Shown: one piece after another, positions 7,160 to 12,653 of the stretch
Layout of the letters: each line of letters starts with the position of its first letter
How positions within the stretch are numbered: position 1 is the first letter of the stretch
Source of the DNA: JANNYA01 sp043754435
GTDB taxonomy: Bacteria > Pseudomonadota > Gammaproteobacteria > Xanthomonadales > SZUA-5
NCBI GenBank assembly: GCA_043754435.1
Contig: JAYUUS010000142.1
Coordinates: 1 to 12,653, forward strand
Length of the DNA stretch: 12,653 nucleotides
Direction of reading: 5' to 3'
Position numbers and translations under genes: made by a program
The notes under the pieces: generated by a model
Told to the model about the DNA's origin: nothing
The model's input: the letters and a program-made list of their open reading frames with translations, nothing else
Databases searched by the model: none

Positions 7160-7270
7160 TTGGTTTCATCACGGCTGGCTAGGCGTCGATTTGTTTTTGA
7201 TTATCAGCGGCTTCGCCACCACGCGGGCGCTGCTTGAAGGCTTAAATTCGGCGCAGACGCAGCCTTATTG
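7047..7270 (+). pseudogene. Truncated 5' fragment of a second acyltransferase-3 gene (copy C1)
   Basis: From ATG 7047 the frame encodes about 74 residues of a second acyltransferase-3 protein: the start LPTVEALRAFGAISVLWMHC with its conserved H, then GWLGVDLFLIISGFATTRAL. It stops resembling the family just where the YWRNRLARIYPL motif should come. At 7267-7270 (ATTG) the sequence switches into repeat copy B and the frame runs on with unrelated residues to a stop at 7391. The rest of the enzyme, including the SLxVExxFYL motif, is missing, so it cannot be active. It lies 64 bp after the intact acyltransferase gene, same strand. Its first 113 bp recur at 8473-8585 with 6 differences. Confidence 0.82.
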
Positions 7271-7378
7271 CGGGCTTCGAGCATGTGCAGTTCTACGAAT
7301 GAAGACTTCGTGTAAACCTAATGCAGAATGCGAAACGGCGCATATGGCATTGGACACGGGCAGGACGAATAGCACATC
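7267..7378. repeat. 112-bp direct repeat, copy B (displaced ABC-operon 5' end and promoter)
   Basis: This is a gap-free partner of 5676-5787. It carries the first codons of the ABC ATPase on the minus strand, but here they run into the acyltransferase fragment and end after about 26 codons. It therefore has no coding role and marks the join of a duplication. The remaining bases up to 7499 are a diverged version of the region before the gene at 5859, ending in the shared TAGAAT box. Confidence 0.9.
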
Positions 7379-7463
7379 TGAAATCGGCTGAGGCATTGCC
7401 ACGATTCGGCTCGCTGCGAACTAAGTGCGAATAAAGTCAGTACGAATGCGCTGGGCTACAGAT

Positions 7464-7469
7464 TAGAAT
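7464..7469 (+). promoter_or_regulatory. Putative -10 box of the DUF3667 gene
   Basis: TAGAAT within TTAGAATG is identical to the box at 5823, at the same 36-bp distance from a TTG start. The predicted 5' leader would be about 24 nt with no Shine-Dalgarno sequence. The -35 region (TACGAA, 7441-7446) is weak. The link to the duplicated promoter region raises its credibility. Confidence 0.38.
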
Positions 7470-7499
7470 GGTAAATACAGCCAATTAAATTTCACCACA

Positions 7500-8441
7500 T
7501 TGACAAATCTTTCTCCTAACGCCCCAGCAGATCCAACCTTAGAGGCTAGTCATGCCCTGTGCAAAAACTGCCAAGCCGCATTATTAGGAAAGTTTTGCCA
7601 CGTTTGTGGTCAAAAAGAAGTGCTCGATCAAGATCGACGCCTTCTCCATCTAGTGGAGCTTTTTATTGCTGAGCTTGTTGCGCTGGACGGCAAGTTCTGG
7701 CGCTCGCTGCGCGGCATGTTCAAACCCGGTTTTTTAGCGCGCGAGTATTTACAGGGCCGACGCGCGCCGTATTTGTCGCCGGTCTCTATTTTCCTAATGG
7801 TTAATGTGTTGTATTTTTTGTTTCCGGTGCTGAATGACTTTGACTTGCCCTTCAGCGACCAAGTGCCTGGACGCATCGTGTTGCAGCTCGAAGCGTTCAA
7901 AGATGCCAGCCCTGAGCGCAAACAACGCATTGCCAAAGGCGGCGGCCAAATACACAGCGCCTGGAGCGTACCTTGGGTCGAAGCACGTTTAAAGCGCGAA
8001 CAGGCGCTGGATCCGAAGGTGACTATGGATACCCTAGCGCAACGTTTTGACAGTAAATCAGGCGATATCAGCAAACTGTTGATTGTGCTGCATGTGCCGT
8101 TTTTGGCGCTGACGCTGATGCTGATGTTTTGGCGCTCAAATTTTTATTTTGCCGAGCACTTTGTCGTGGCATTAGTCATGTTTGCAAGCATTTTGTTTGC
8201 GGTGCAGCTGATCTTTCCCGTGATGATGATCTTGCCAATTCCACAAGTATTGTGGACACCGTTGCGCTGGCTGGCGGTATTTGGATTTACTGCACTCATG
8301 GCAAACGCATTGCAGCGCATTTATCGCGTACCGGTCTGGTACAGCGCGGTGGCAGCGCTTGGTTTTTTGGTAGCGCTCACGTTTATAAACGTAACGCTAT
8401 ATCGAAGCATTCAATTTGCCGTGGTATTTGCCTTGTGTTGA
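7500..8441 (+). CDS. DUF3667 family zinc-ribbon membrane protein
   Basis: This membrane protein of 313 residues has unknown function and fits the DUF3667 pattern. An N-terminal zinc ribbon has C21-x2-C24 and C33-x2-C36 followed by GQ (CKNC...CHVCGQ). The conserved linker follows, with LDGKFWRSLRGMFKPGFLAREY-type residues and GRRAPYLSPVSIFL (about 63-100), then membrane segments near 94-112, 192-211, 219-247, 253-272 and 278-310. A soluble, charged loop of about 75 residues (113-190) lies between the first and second helices. Start: TTG 7500 is the only usual start codon between the in-frame stop at 7464 and the zinc ribbon; no ribosome-binding site is seen. It lies between two broken acyltransferase copies and behind a duplicated promoter. 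Function cannot be assigned; an envelope role is only suggested by its neighbours. Confidence 0.83.
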   Translation: MTNLSPNAPADPTLEASHALCKNCQAALLGKFCHVCGQKEVLDQDRRLLHLVELFIAELVALDGKFWRSLRGMFKPGFLAREYLQGRRAPYLSPVSIFLMVNVLYFLFPVLNDFDLPFSDQVPGRIVLQLEAFKDASPERKQRIAKGGGQIHSAWSVPWVEARLKREQALDPKVTMDTLAQRFDSKSGDISKLLIVLHVPFLALTLMLMFWRSNFYFAEHFVVALVMFASILFAVQLIFPVMMILPIPQVLWTPLRWLAVFGFTALMANALQRIYRVPVWYSAVAALGFLVALTFINVTLYRSIQFAVVFALC

Positions 8442-8472
8442 CAGCAAAAAGCGACGCAGATCGGCTTATTTT

Positions 8473-8585
8473 ATGAGCAATCGACTGCCGACAGTAGAAG
8501 CTTTACGCGCCTTCGGTGCGATTTCGGTGCTTTGGTTGCACTGCATTTGGCTAGGGCCGTGGGATTTTCCGCGTGGCCTTGGCGC
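8473..8585 (+). repeat. 113-bp direct repeat, copy 2 (acyltransferase 5' end)
   Basis: Partner of 7047-7159, with 6 mismatches. It begins at the ATG 31 bp after the DUF3667 stop codon. Its divergence (about 5%) is close to that of the 112-bp repeat pair (about 4.5%), as expected if one event made both. Confidence 0.88.
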
Positions 8586-8800
8586 AACTACTGGCGCAAC
8601 CGCTTAGCGCGCATCTATCCGCTTAATCTTCTGACCTGCGTCGTATTTTTATGTTTGATTGACACCAGCGCGGTCACCGGGCCGGCCAAGGCGCTTTGCT
8701 ATTTCTCTTGACGCTTAGCATCGCGGTGGCATTGGCGGCGGCAAGCTATCGCTGGCTTGAACAACCGTGCATGCAGTGGGCTAGGCAGCGCGCGCGGTAA
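8473..8800 (+). pseudogene. Internally deleted acyltransferase-3 gene (copy C2)
   Basis: Three pieces of one acyltransferase-3 gene survive in order but in different frames. The 5' piece (8473-8585) encodes LPTVEALRAFGAISVLWLHC and ends at FPRGLGA. The middle piece (8586 to about 8698) encodes NYWRNRLARIYPLNLL. The 3' piece (about 8699-8800) encodes a last helix and SYRWLEQPCMQW before a TAA. Compared with the intact enzyme nearby (1125 bp), only about 330 bp remain. The first deletion removed roughly the 50 residues still present in copy C1; the second removed most of the membrane core including SLxVExxFYL. In-frame translation from 8473 stops at 8607. The first break occurs at repeated GGCGCAA-like words, suggesting slippage. 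It ends 18 bp before the convergent dehydrogenase stop. Confidence 0.82.
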
Positions 8801-8818
8801 TTTTCTCATTCCCTGCCA

Positions 8819-10231
8819 TCAACCCCGCGTCAAAAACGCCACCGCGCGATCTGCCAGCTTCTTATACGGCGGTTTTAACAGCCAAAACCCGGACCAACGC
8901 GCTTGCCTAAACACCGGCATCTGCTTGGTGAAAGTCAAAAACCCGGCGTGCCCGTGGTAGTGGCCCATACCGCTTGCGCCAACGCCGCCAAAAGGCAGGT
9001 CGTGTTGGGTAAAGTGCATCGCGCAATCATTCACGGTTACGCCACCGGCGGTGATTTTGCTAATGATGTAATCGGTGCGCTGGCGTTGGTGGTCAAAATG
9101 ATAAAACGCAAGCGGACGCGGATGGCTGTAAATGAGCGTAATCGCGTCCTCGATTTTTTCATAGCTCAGTACCGGTAAAATCGGCCCGAAAATTTCTTCC
9201 TGCATCAGCTTCATCTGTGACGTAGTGTCAAACACCAGCGTTGGCGGCAAGATGCGTGCCTCGGGCGCGGGCGCATCGCCGGGGCATATGCGCTCTACCT
9301 TGGCACCCAAACTTTCCGCCTCGGTTAAATACTGCTGCAAGCGCTGAAATTGGCGGTCGCTGACGATGCTGGTGTAATCCGGGTTATTCGCGATATTCGG
9401 ATACGCCGCTTCAATCACGCGACGATAGGCCGTCTTAAACTCATCCACATGATGTTTGGCGACCAAGACATAATCCGGCGCAATGCAGGTTTGCCCGGCA
9501 TTGAGATGCTTCATCTGCGCCACGCGCTCGGCGGCTTGGGCGATGGGAAAGTCGGGCGCAATCAGGCAGGGCGATTTGCCGCCCAGCTCTAACGTGACCG
9601 GCGTTAGATTTTTCGCAGCTGCCGCCATCACCAGCTTACCCACCGCCGTTGAGCCCGTGTAAAGCAAGTGATCAAAAGCTAGTTCAGAAAATCGTTGCGC
9701 AACTTCCGCCTCGCCCAACACCACGCAGACTCGCTCCGGCGGAAACACCTTTGCCAGCAGGGTAGCAAGCAGCTCGGAGGTTTTCGGCGTGTGCTCTGAG
9801 GGCTTGAGCATCACATGATTGCCAGCGGCAATGGCAGCGACCAGCGGGCTCAAACTCAGCTGAATCGGGTAGTTCCAGGGCGATAAAATACCCACCACGC
9901 CGAGCGGCTTGTACAAAATCTGCGCGCTTGCTGGCCACGCTTTAAAGTCCACCGCCACGCGCTTAGGCCGCATCCAGCGCGCTAAACGTTTGCGCGTATC
10001 TTTAATATCTGCCAGCACCATCATAATGTCGGCGAGCAAGGTTTCATGGCGCGAACGCCGACCGAAGTCCGCACTTACCGCTGCGACTAAAGCTTCTTTT
10101 TGCGCCACCACCTCAACCGCCAGCTTTTCCAAATCAGCCATACGCTGCGTGTAGCTGGGTGTATTGCTAAGCCAAGCCGCACGCATGTCGGTCAGGGTGG
10201 CATTGAGTGCGACAGAATCTGGATTTAGCAT
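8819..10231 (-). CDS. NAD(P)-dependent aldehyde dehydrogenase, coniferyl aldehyde dehydrogenase type
   Basis: This enzyme oxidises an aldehyde to the acid with NAD(P)+. Numbering from an upstream TTG (10261, 480 residues), the fold motifs are PWNYP (128-132), K153 in MLKPSEHTP, YTGSTAVGK (201-209), general base E225 in LELGGKSP, nucleophile C259 in NAGQTCIAPDY, EEIFGP (355-360) and FGGVGASGMG (424-433). The short length, the NAGQTCIAPDY context and the C-terminal KPPY motif point to the coniferyl/fatty aldehyde group (CalB-like), although the true substrate is unknown. ATG 10231 (470 residues) is preferred because it still precedes all conserved sequence; TTG 10261 lies 6 nt after TATGAA and remains possible. 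No ribosome-binding site is seen at either. The gene stands alone, convergent with the acyltransferase pseudogene and divergent from folC. Confidence 0.92.
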   Translation of the reverse strand: MLNPDSVALNATLTDMRAAWLSNTPSYTQRMADLEKLAVEVVAQKEALVAAVSADFGRRSRHETLLADIMMVLADIKDTRKRLARWMRPKRVAVDFKAWPASAQILYKPLGVVGILSPWNYPIQLSLSPLVAAIAAGNHVMLKPSEHTPKTSELLATLLAKVFPPERVCVVLGEAEVAQRFSELAFDHLLYTGSTAVGKLVMAAAAKNLTPVTLELGGKSPCLIAPDFPIAQAAERVAQMKHLNAGQTCIAPDYVLVAKHHVDEFKTAYRRVIEAAYPNIANNPDYTSIVSDRQFQRLQQYLTEAESLGAKVERICPGDAPAPEARILPPTLVFDTTSQMKLMQEEIFGPILPVLSYEKIEDAITLIYSHPRPLAFYHFDHQRQRTDYIISKITAGGVTVNDCAMHFTQHDLPFGGVGASGMGHYHGHAGFLTFTKQMPVFRQARWSGFWLLKPPYKKLADRAVAFLTRG

Positions 10232-10376
10232 GGCGTTGGCATCGGCTGGTAAATGTTTCAAAGAGCATTCATAGCACAGCGCTCATGGCTTTGTCTGTGC
10301 GTACAGAACCTCGAAGTCTAGGGCCAACGCATCAGAGTCGCGTGTCAATTCAAATGCGCGCGGCATGTGCAACTTA

Positions 10377-10382
10377 TAGACT
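10377..10382 (+). promoter_or_regulatory. Putative -10 box of folC (leaderless start)
   Basis: TAGACT fits TAnnnT and is followed by exactly 6 nt and the ATG at 10389, as for the antitoxin and sdhE genes. No convincing -35 lies 16-18 bp upstream. The call rests mainly on the repeated spacing. Confidence 0.33.
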
Positions 10383-10388
10383 TAGCAA

Positions 10389-11774
10389 ATGATTCCCTCA
10401 ACGATTACGGATATGCCTGAAATTTTGTCGGCCACGCCGCCCAAAAACCTAAACGAATGGCTCACCTATCAGCAGCATCAACACGTCAAAAGCATTGATA
10501 TGACGCTGGAGCGCGCGCGCGCGGTTGCTCAGCGTTTGAATTTGGGCAAACCAGCGCCTCTGGTGCTGACGGTTGCGGGCACCAATGGCAAAGGCTCGAC
10601 GGTCGCGTTTCTACAGGCATTACTGAGCGAATGTGGCCTAAAAGTGGGCTGCTATACCAGCCCGCATGTGCTGAACTATAACGAGCGCATCGCGTTTAAC
10701 GACGGCACGAAAACCGGCCGCTGGGTGAGTGATGCCGAGCTCATCAATGCTTTTGAGCGCATTGAAGCGGCGCGCAGCGAAATACCGCTAACCTTTTTCG
10801 AATACGCCACGCTCGCAGCGTGGTTAATCTTCAGCGAAAGCGAACTGGACGTGGTGATCTTGGAGGTTGGCTTGGGCGGGCGGCTGGACACGGTGAATTT
10901 GATCGACGCGGACGGCGTAGTGTTGACTACCGTGGATTTGGATCATCAAGAGTATTTAGGCAACTCGCGCGCTTTGATTGGCGCGGAGAAAGCGGGCGTG
11001 TTTCGGGTGCTGCAAAAAGCCGTCTATGCGGACGCCAATCCGGTGCCAGAGGTCATCAAAATCGCGGAACTGATCGGCACCGAACTGATTCGCCCCCGGC
11101 GCGACTATCATTTTCATTCGTATCAAAGCGACTGGCGCTTTCAGTTTCGCGATGCGGCTGAGCTGATTTTGCCAAAGCCCAAACTGGCAGCACCCTGTCA
11201 GTTGGACAACGCCGCCGCCGCCATTGCGCTGCTGTACGCGCTGGCTGAGCGCGTGCCCCAGCTGAACGTTGAGGCGATTGCGCAGGCACTTTTACGTGCG
11301 CACGTACCCGGCCGTTTGGCGCTTGTAGGGGAAAACCCGGCGATTTACTTGGATGTGGCACACAACCCGCAGGCCGCGCACAGTTTGGCGGTGTGGCTGT
11401 ACGCCAACCCCTGCCTAGGCCGTACTTTGGCGGTATTTGGCGCGCTAGAAGATAAAGACGTTTTGGGCGTGGCAGCGGAGCTTAAAAATGCGATTCATCA
11501 CTGGTATTTGGCCGGGCTGGAAGGCGAATCCCCGCGTGGTTTGAGTGCCATTGCCCTCGCTGCGCGCATCCGTGGGGCAACATCGGGGCATTACGACAGT
11601 TTTAGCGAGCCAAGCACCGCGCTCGACGCCGCGATTAGTCAGGCAAAATCTGGCGATCGCATCCTCATGTTTGGCTCATTTTTTATCGTAGCCGCTGCCT
11701 ACAGAGCGCTAGGAATCAATGAAATTACAGCGTTTGGAGCGAGTTTTCCGCCGTGCTCGCCGCCGCTTGAGTGA
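10389..11774 (+). CDS. folC: Dihydrofolate synthase / folylpolyglutamate synthase FolC
   Basis: This cytoplasmic ligase of the Mur family adds glutamate to dihydropteroate and to folates, using ATP. The 461 residues carry the P-loop GTNGKGS (64-70), YTSPHVLNYNERI (89-101), FFEYATLAAW (136-145), the EVGLGGRLDTVN block (159-170), LDHQEYLG and EKAGVFR (184-206), PGR (307-309), and DVAHNPQA (322-329) of the C-terminal domain, ending with FGSFFIVAAAYRALG. All match bacterial bifunctional FolC. ATG 10389 is taken because of the -10 box 6 nt upstream; ATG 10413 (residue 9) is an alternative. The last 50 bp overlap the convergent gene at 11725. The accD gene, often next to folC in gammaproteobacteria, is absent. 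The terminal tail after residue 441 is not conserved. Confidence 0.93.
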   Translation: MIPSTITDMPEILSATPPKNLNEWLTYQQHQHVKSIDMTLERARAVAQRLNLGKPAPLVLTVAGTNGKGSTVAFLQALLSECGLKVGCYTSPHVLNYNERIAFNDGTKTGRWVSDAELINAFERIEAARSEIPLTFFEYATLAAWLIFSESELDVVILEVGLGGRLDTVNLIDADGVVLTTVDLDHQEYLGNSRALIGAEKAGVFRVLQKAVYADANPVPEVIKIAELIGTELIRPRRDYHFHSYQSDWRFQFRDAAELILPKPKLAAPCQLDNAAAAIALLYALAERVPQLNVEAIAQALLRAHVPGRLALVGENPAIYLDVAHNPQAAHSLAVWLYANPCLGRTLAVFGALEDKDVLGVAAELKNAIHHWYLAGLEGESPRGLSAIALAARIRGATSGHYDSFSEPSTALDAAISQAKSGDRILMFGSFFIVAAAYRALGINEITAFGASFPPCSPPLE

Positions 11775-12060
11775 GCTGAGTTTTAATCAACTCGACAATC
11801 CAGGCGCGCAACTTTAGCCCTTGATCTTTCGCACACGCGCGCGCTGCCTTTTTCAACGGACGTGGCAGCTTGAGCTGAACTGGCTTTGCGCTGCTGGCTT
11901 TGGCGGCAGTTTTGGCAAATACGTCCACTTTGGTTTTGGTCTGCACAACTTTCTTGCCATTTTTGGACATTTGATCGAGTTGTTTGGGTGTGACCTTAAG
12001 TTCGGGTTTAACTTTGATTTTGAGCTCGGGTTTCGCCACTGCTTTTTTCTGTTTTGGCAT
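11725..12060 (-). CDS. Lys/Ala-rich small protein with ribbon-helix-helix-like C-terminus
   Basis: This 111-residue, strongly basic protein has no firm family match. Residues 1-58 are Lys-rich and low in complexity, with the near-repeat KPELKIKV / KPELKVTP (10-25). Residues 60-97 look like a ribbon-helix-helix unit: a short strand PVQLKLPRP, helix LKKAARACAKDQG, a turn LKL, and helix RAWIVELIKTQL. That is the pattern of Arc/CopG-type DNA-binding proteins. Such a protein could be a small regulator or a nucleoid-binding protein with a histone-like tail; this is inference. The last 50 bp overlap the folC 3' end in the opposite strand, and the gene is divergent from the PstS-like gene across 192 bp. 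ATG 12060 is the first in frame; TATTTA about 15 nt upstream could be a -10. The ORF is real by composition, but the function is unproven. Confidence 0.62.
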   Translation of the reverse strand: MPKQKKAVAKPELKIKVKPELKVTPKQLDQMSKNGKKVVQTKTKVDVFAKTAAKASSAKPVQLKLPRPLKKAARACAKDQGLKLRAWIVELIKTQLTQAAASTAENSLQTL

Positions 12061-12101
12061 CGTTGCATTCGCTTTAAATAATTGACCGAGTAACGTGCCC
12101 G

Positions 12102-12120
12102 AAAAAATAGCGATTCGCTA
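12102..12120 (-). terminator. Short hairpin followed by six T on the minus strand
   Basis: Read on the minus strand, TAGCG-AAT-CGCTA (12120-12108) is a perfect 5-bp stem with a 3-nt loop, followed at once by TTTTTT (12107-12102). It resembles a small intrinsic terminator or attenuator located 41 bp before the start of the minus-strand gene at 12060. The stem is short, so termination would be weak; it could instead be a protein-binding palindrome. Confidence 0.3.
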
Positions 12121-12178
12121 CCTTGCTTTGATGACAGTGTACGCCTGCATTTGGCAAGGACTAAAACCGTTAACGAAA

Positions 12179-12207
12179 GCGTCATGCGCAAGTCACTGCG
12201 CAGTCAC
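12179..12207 (+). promoter_or_regulatory. Candidate PhoB-binding site (three half-sites at 11-bp spacing)
   Basis: GCGTCAT (12179-12185), AAGTCAC (12190-12196) and CAGTCAC (12201-12207) repeat at exactly 11-bp intervals with 4-nt spacers. Each shares the GTCA core of the PhoB half-site CTGTCAT. The gene 46 bp downstream encodes a PstS-like protein, a classic Pho regulon member. A -10 candidate (TAGGAA, 12225-12230, or TATATA, 12237-12242) follows. Spacing and context are seen; PhoB binding is inferred. Confidence 0.55.
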
Positions 12208-12252
12208 TGGCAGCAGGGACGATGTAGGAATCAGACTATATATGAGAAATTC

Positions 12253-12653
12253 ATGGCTACTTTTGGCTCCTTACTTCAACGTGCGCTGATTTTAAGCGGT
12301 TTAGTGCTCGCCTCGCTGTTAGCGTCCGCGCAATCCGGCGGGGCCGCAAGCGCGCAGCAGCCAGTGCTGGAACTACACATTCATGGCTCTAATACCATCG
12401 GTGCGGCGCTGGCGCCCGCCCTTGTTGAAAGCTGGTTAAAAACAAACGGTTGGGCGAGTATTCAAAAGCGCGTTCCCGCATTTGATGAGTTGATCGTTAA
12501 CGCCACGCACGCAGACGGACGGCGCATCCAGGTTGAGATTAAAGCGCACGGCACTAGCACTGGGGTCGCGGATCTGATCGCTGGCACCTGTGATGTCGCG
12601 ATGGCGTCGCGCGCGGTTAAGTTTGAGGAGCGCAATCAATTTTCGCGGCAATA
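12253..12653 (+). CDS. Exported PstS-like (phosphate) substrate-binding protein, 3' end outside window
   Basis: From ATG 12253 the frame stays open to the end of the window, giving 133 residues. Residues 1-35 form a signal peptide (LLQRALILSGLVLASLLASAQS, cut near the Ala/Ser-rich stretch). The mature part starts with VLELHIHGSNTIGAALAPALVE and continues to IKAHGTSTGVADLIAGTCDVAMASRAVK, the pattern of PBP-like domain proteins of the PstS superfamily; HGSNTIG and HGTSTG contact the anion in relatives. Similar starts are seen in proteins joining a PstS-like domain to a C-terminal OmpA domain, which the window is too short to show. A weak GAG lies 6 nt before the ATG. Upstream half-sites suggest PhoB control. 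Because it is cut by the window edge, transport partners (pstCAB) cannot be assessed. Confidence 0.82.
   Translation, partial: MATFGSLLQRALILSGLVLASLLASAQSGGAASAQQPVLELHIHGSNTIGAALAPALVESWLKTNGWASIQKRVPAFDELIVNATHADGRRIQVEIKAHGTSTGVADLIAGTCDVAMASRAVKFEERNQFSRQ

Noticed and set aside
8129..8476. Plus-strand ORF overlapping the DUF3667 gene
   Set aside because: It is in a different frame from the membrane protein, lacks membrane character and has no recognisable domain.
10510..10522. Run of alternating GC in folC
   Set aside because: It encodes ordinary Glu-Arg-Ala-Arg-Ala codons in a conserved gene, so no separate function needs to be invoked.
11056..11361. Minus-strand ORF of 101 codons within folC
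   Set aside because: It is an Arg/Pro/Ala-rich shadow of a GC-rich stretch in folC.
1..12653. Search by eye for CRISPR arrays, tRNA or rRNA genes, transposases and complete insertion sequences
   Set aside because: No regularly spaced repeats, cloverleaf-like segment, transposase motif or paired terminal inverted repeats were seen; the repeats found are single duplicated segments.

Overview
The window reads like a chromosomal piece of a Gram-negative proteobacterium, most likely a gammaproteobacterium. It has a lipid A acyltransferase, an adjacent SdhE-CptA(YgfX) pair, a lone ThiS, a folylpolyglutamate synthase and a PstS-like protein behind a PhoB-type site. DUF3667 proteins are frequent in Xanthomonadaceae, but the species cannot be fixed from sequence alone. 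Genes are tightly packed and no gene-free stretch exceeds 300 bases. Almost no start has a good Shine-Dalgarno sequence. Three ATG starts (647, 2255, 10389) lie exactly 6 nt after a TAGnnT -10-like hexamer, which suggests leaderless mRNAs.

Layout. 2-505: 3' part of a GNAT N-acetyltransferase. 647-1212: Phd/YefM antitoxin and RelE/ParE toxin, overlapping, with their own promoter. 1295-2185: LpxL/HtrB-type acyltransferase. 2255-2979: sdhE and cptA-like gene, overlapping by 4 bp. 2976-3182 (minus): thiS, converging on cptA. 3271-5693 (minus): ABC-2 exporter permease and ATPase, translationally coupled. 5859-6983: intact acyltransferase-3 family membrane protein. 7047-7270: broken 5' piece of a second acyltransferase-3 gene. 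7500-8441: DUF3667 zinc-ribbon membrane protein. 8473-8800: another, internally deleted copy of the second acyltransferase gene. 8819-10231 (minus): coniferyl-type aldehyde dehydrogenase. 10389-11774: folC. 11725-12060 (minus): Lys-rich ribbon-helix-helix-like protein. 12253-end: start of an exported PstS-like protein.

The most unusual part is 5676-8800. A 112-bp segment holding the first codons and divergent promoter of the ABC operon recurs exactly 1591 bp downstream. There it cuts off an acyltransferase fragment whose 5' end recurs again after the DUF3667 gene. The two repeat pairs have similar divergence (about 5%), and the junction sits on an ATTG shared by both parents. This fits one tandem duplication (ABC promoter - genes - acyltransferase 5' end) followed by differential gene loss, leaving one acyltransferase intact, one truncated and one eroded.

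Functionally, the ABC exporter, the acyltransferases and the DUF3667 membrane protein could together serve envelope modification, but this is inference from adjacency. The right end suggests phosphate-starvation control: three GTCA half-sites at 11-bp spacing precede the PstS-like gene.
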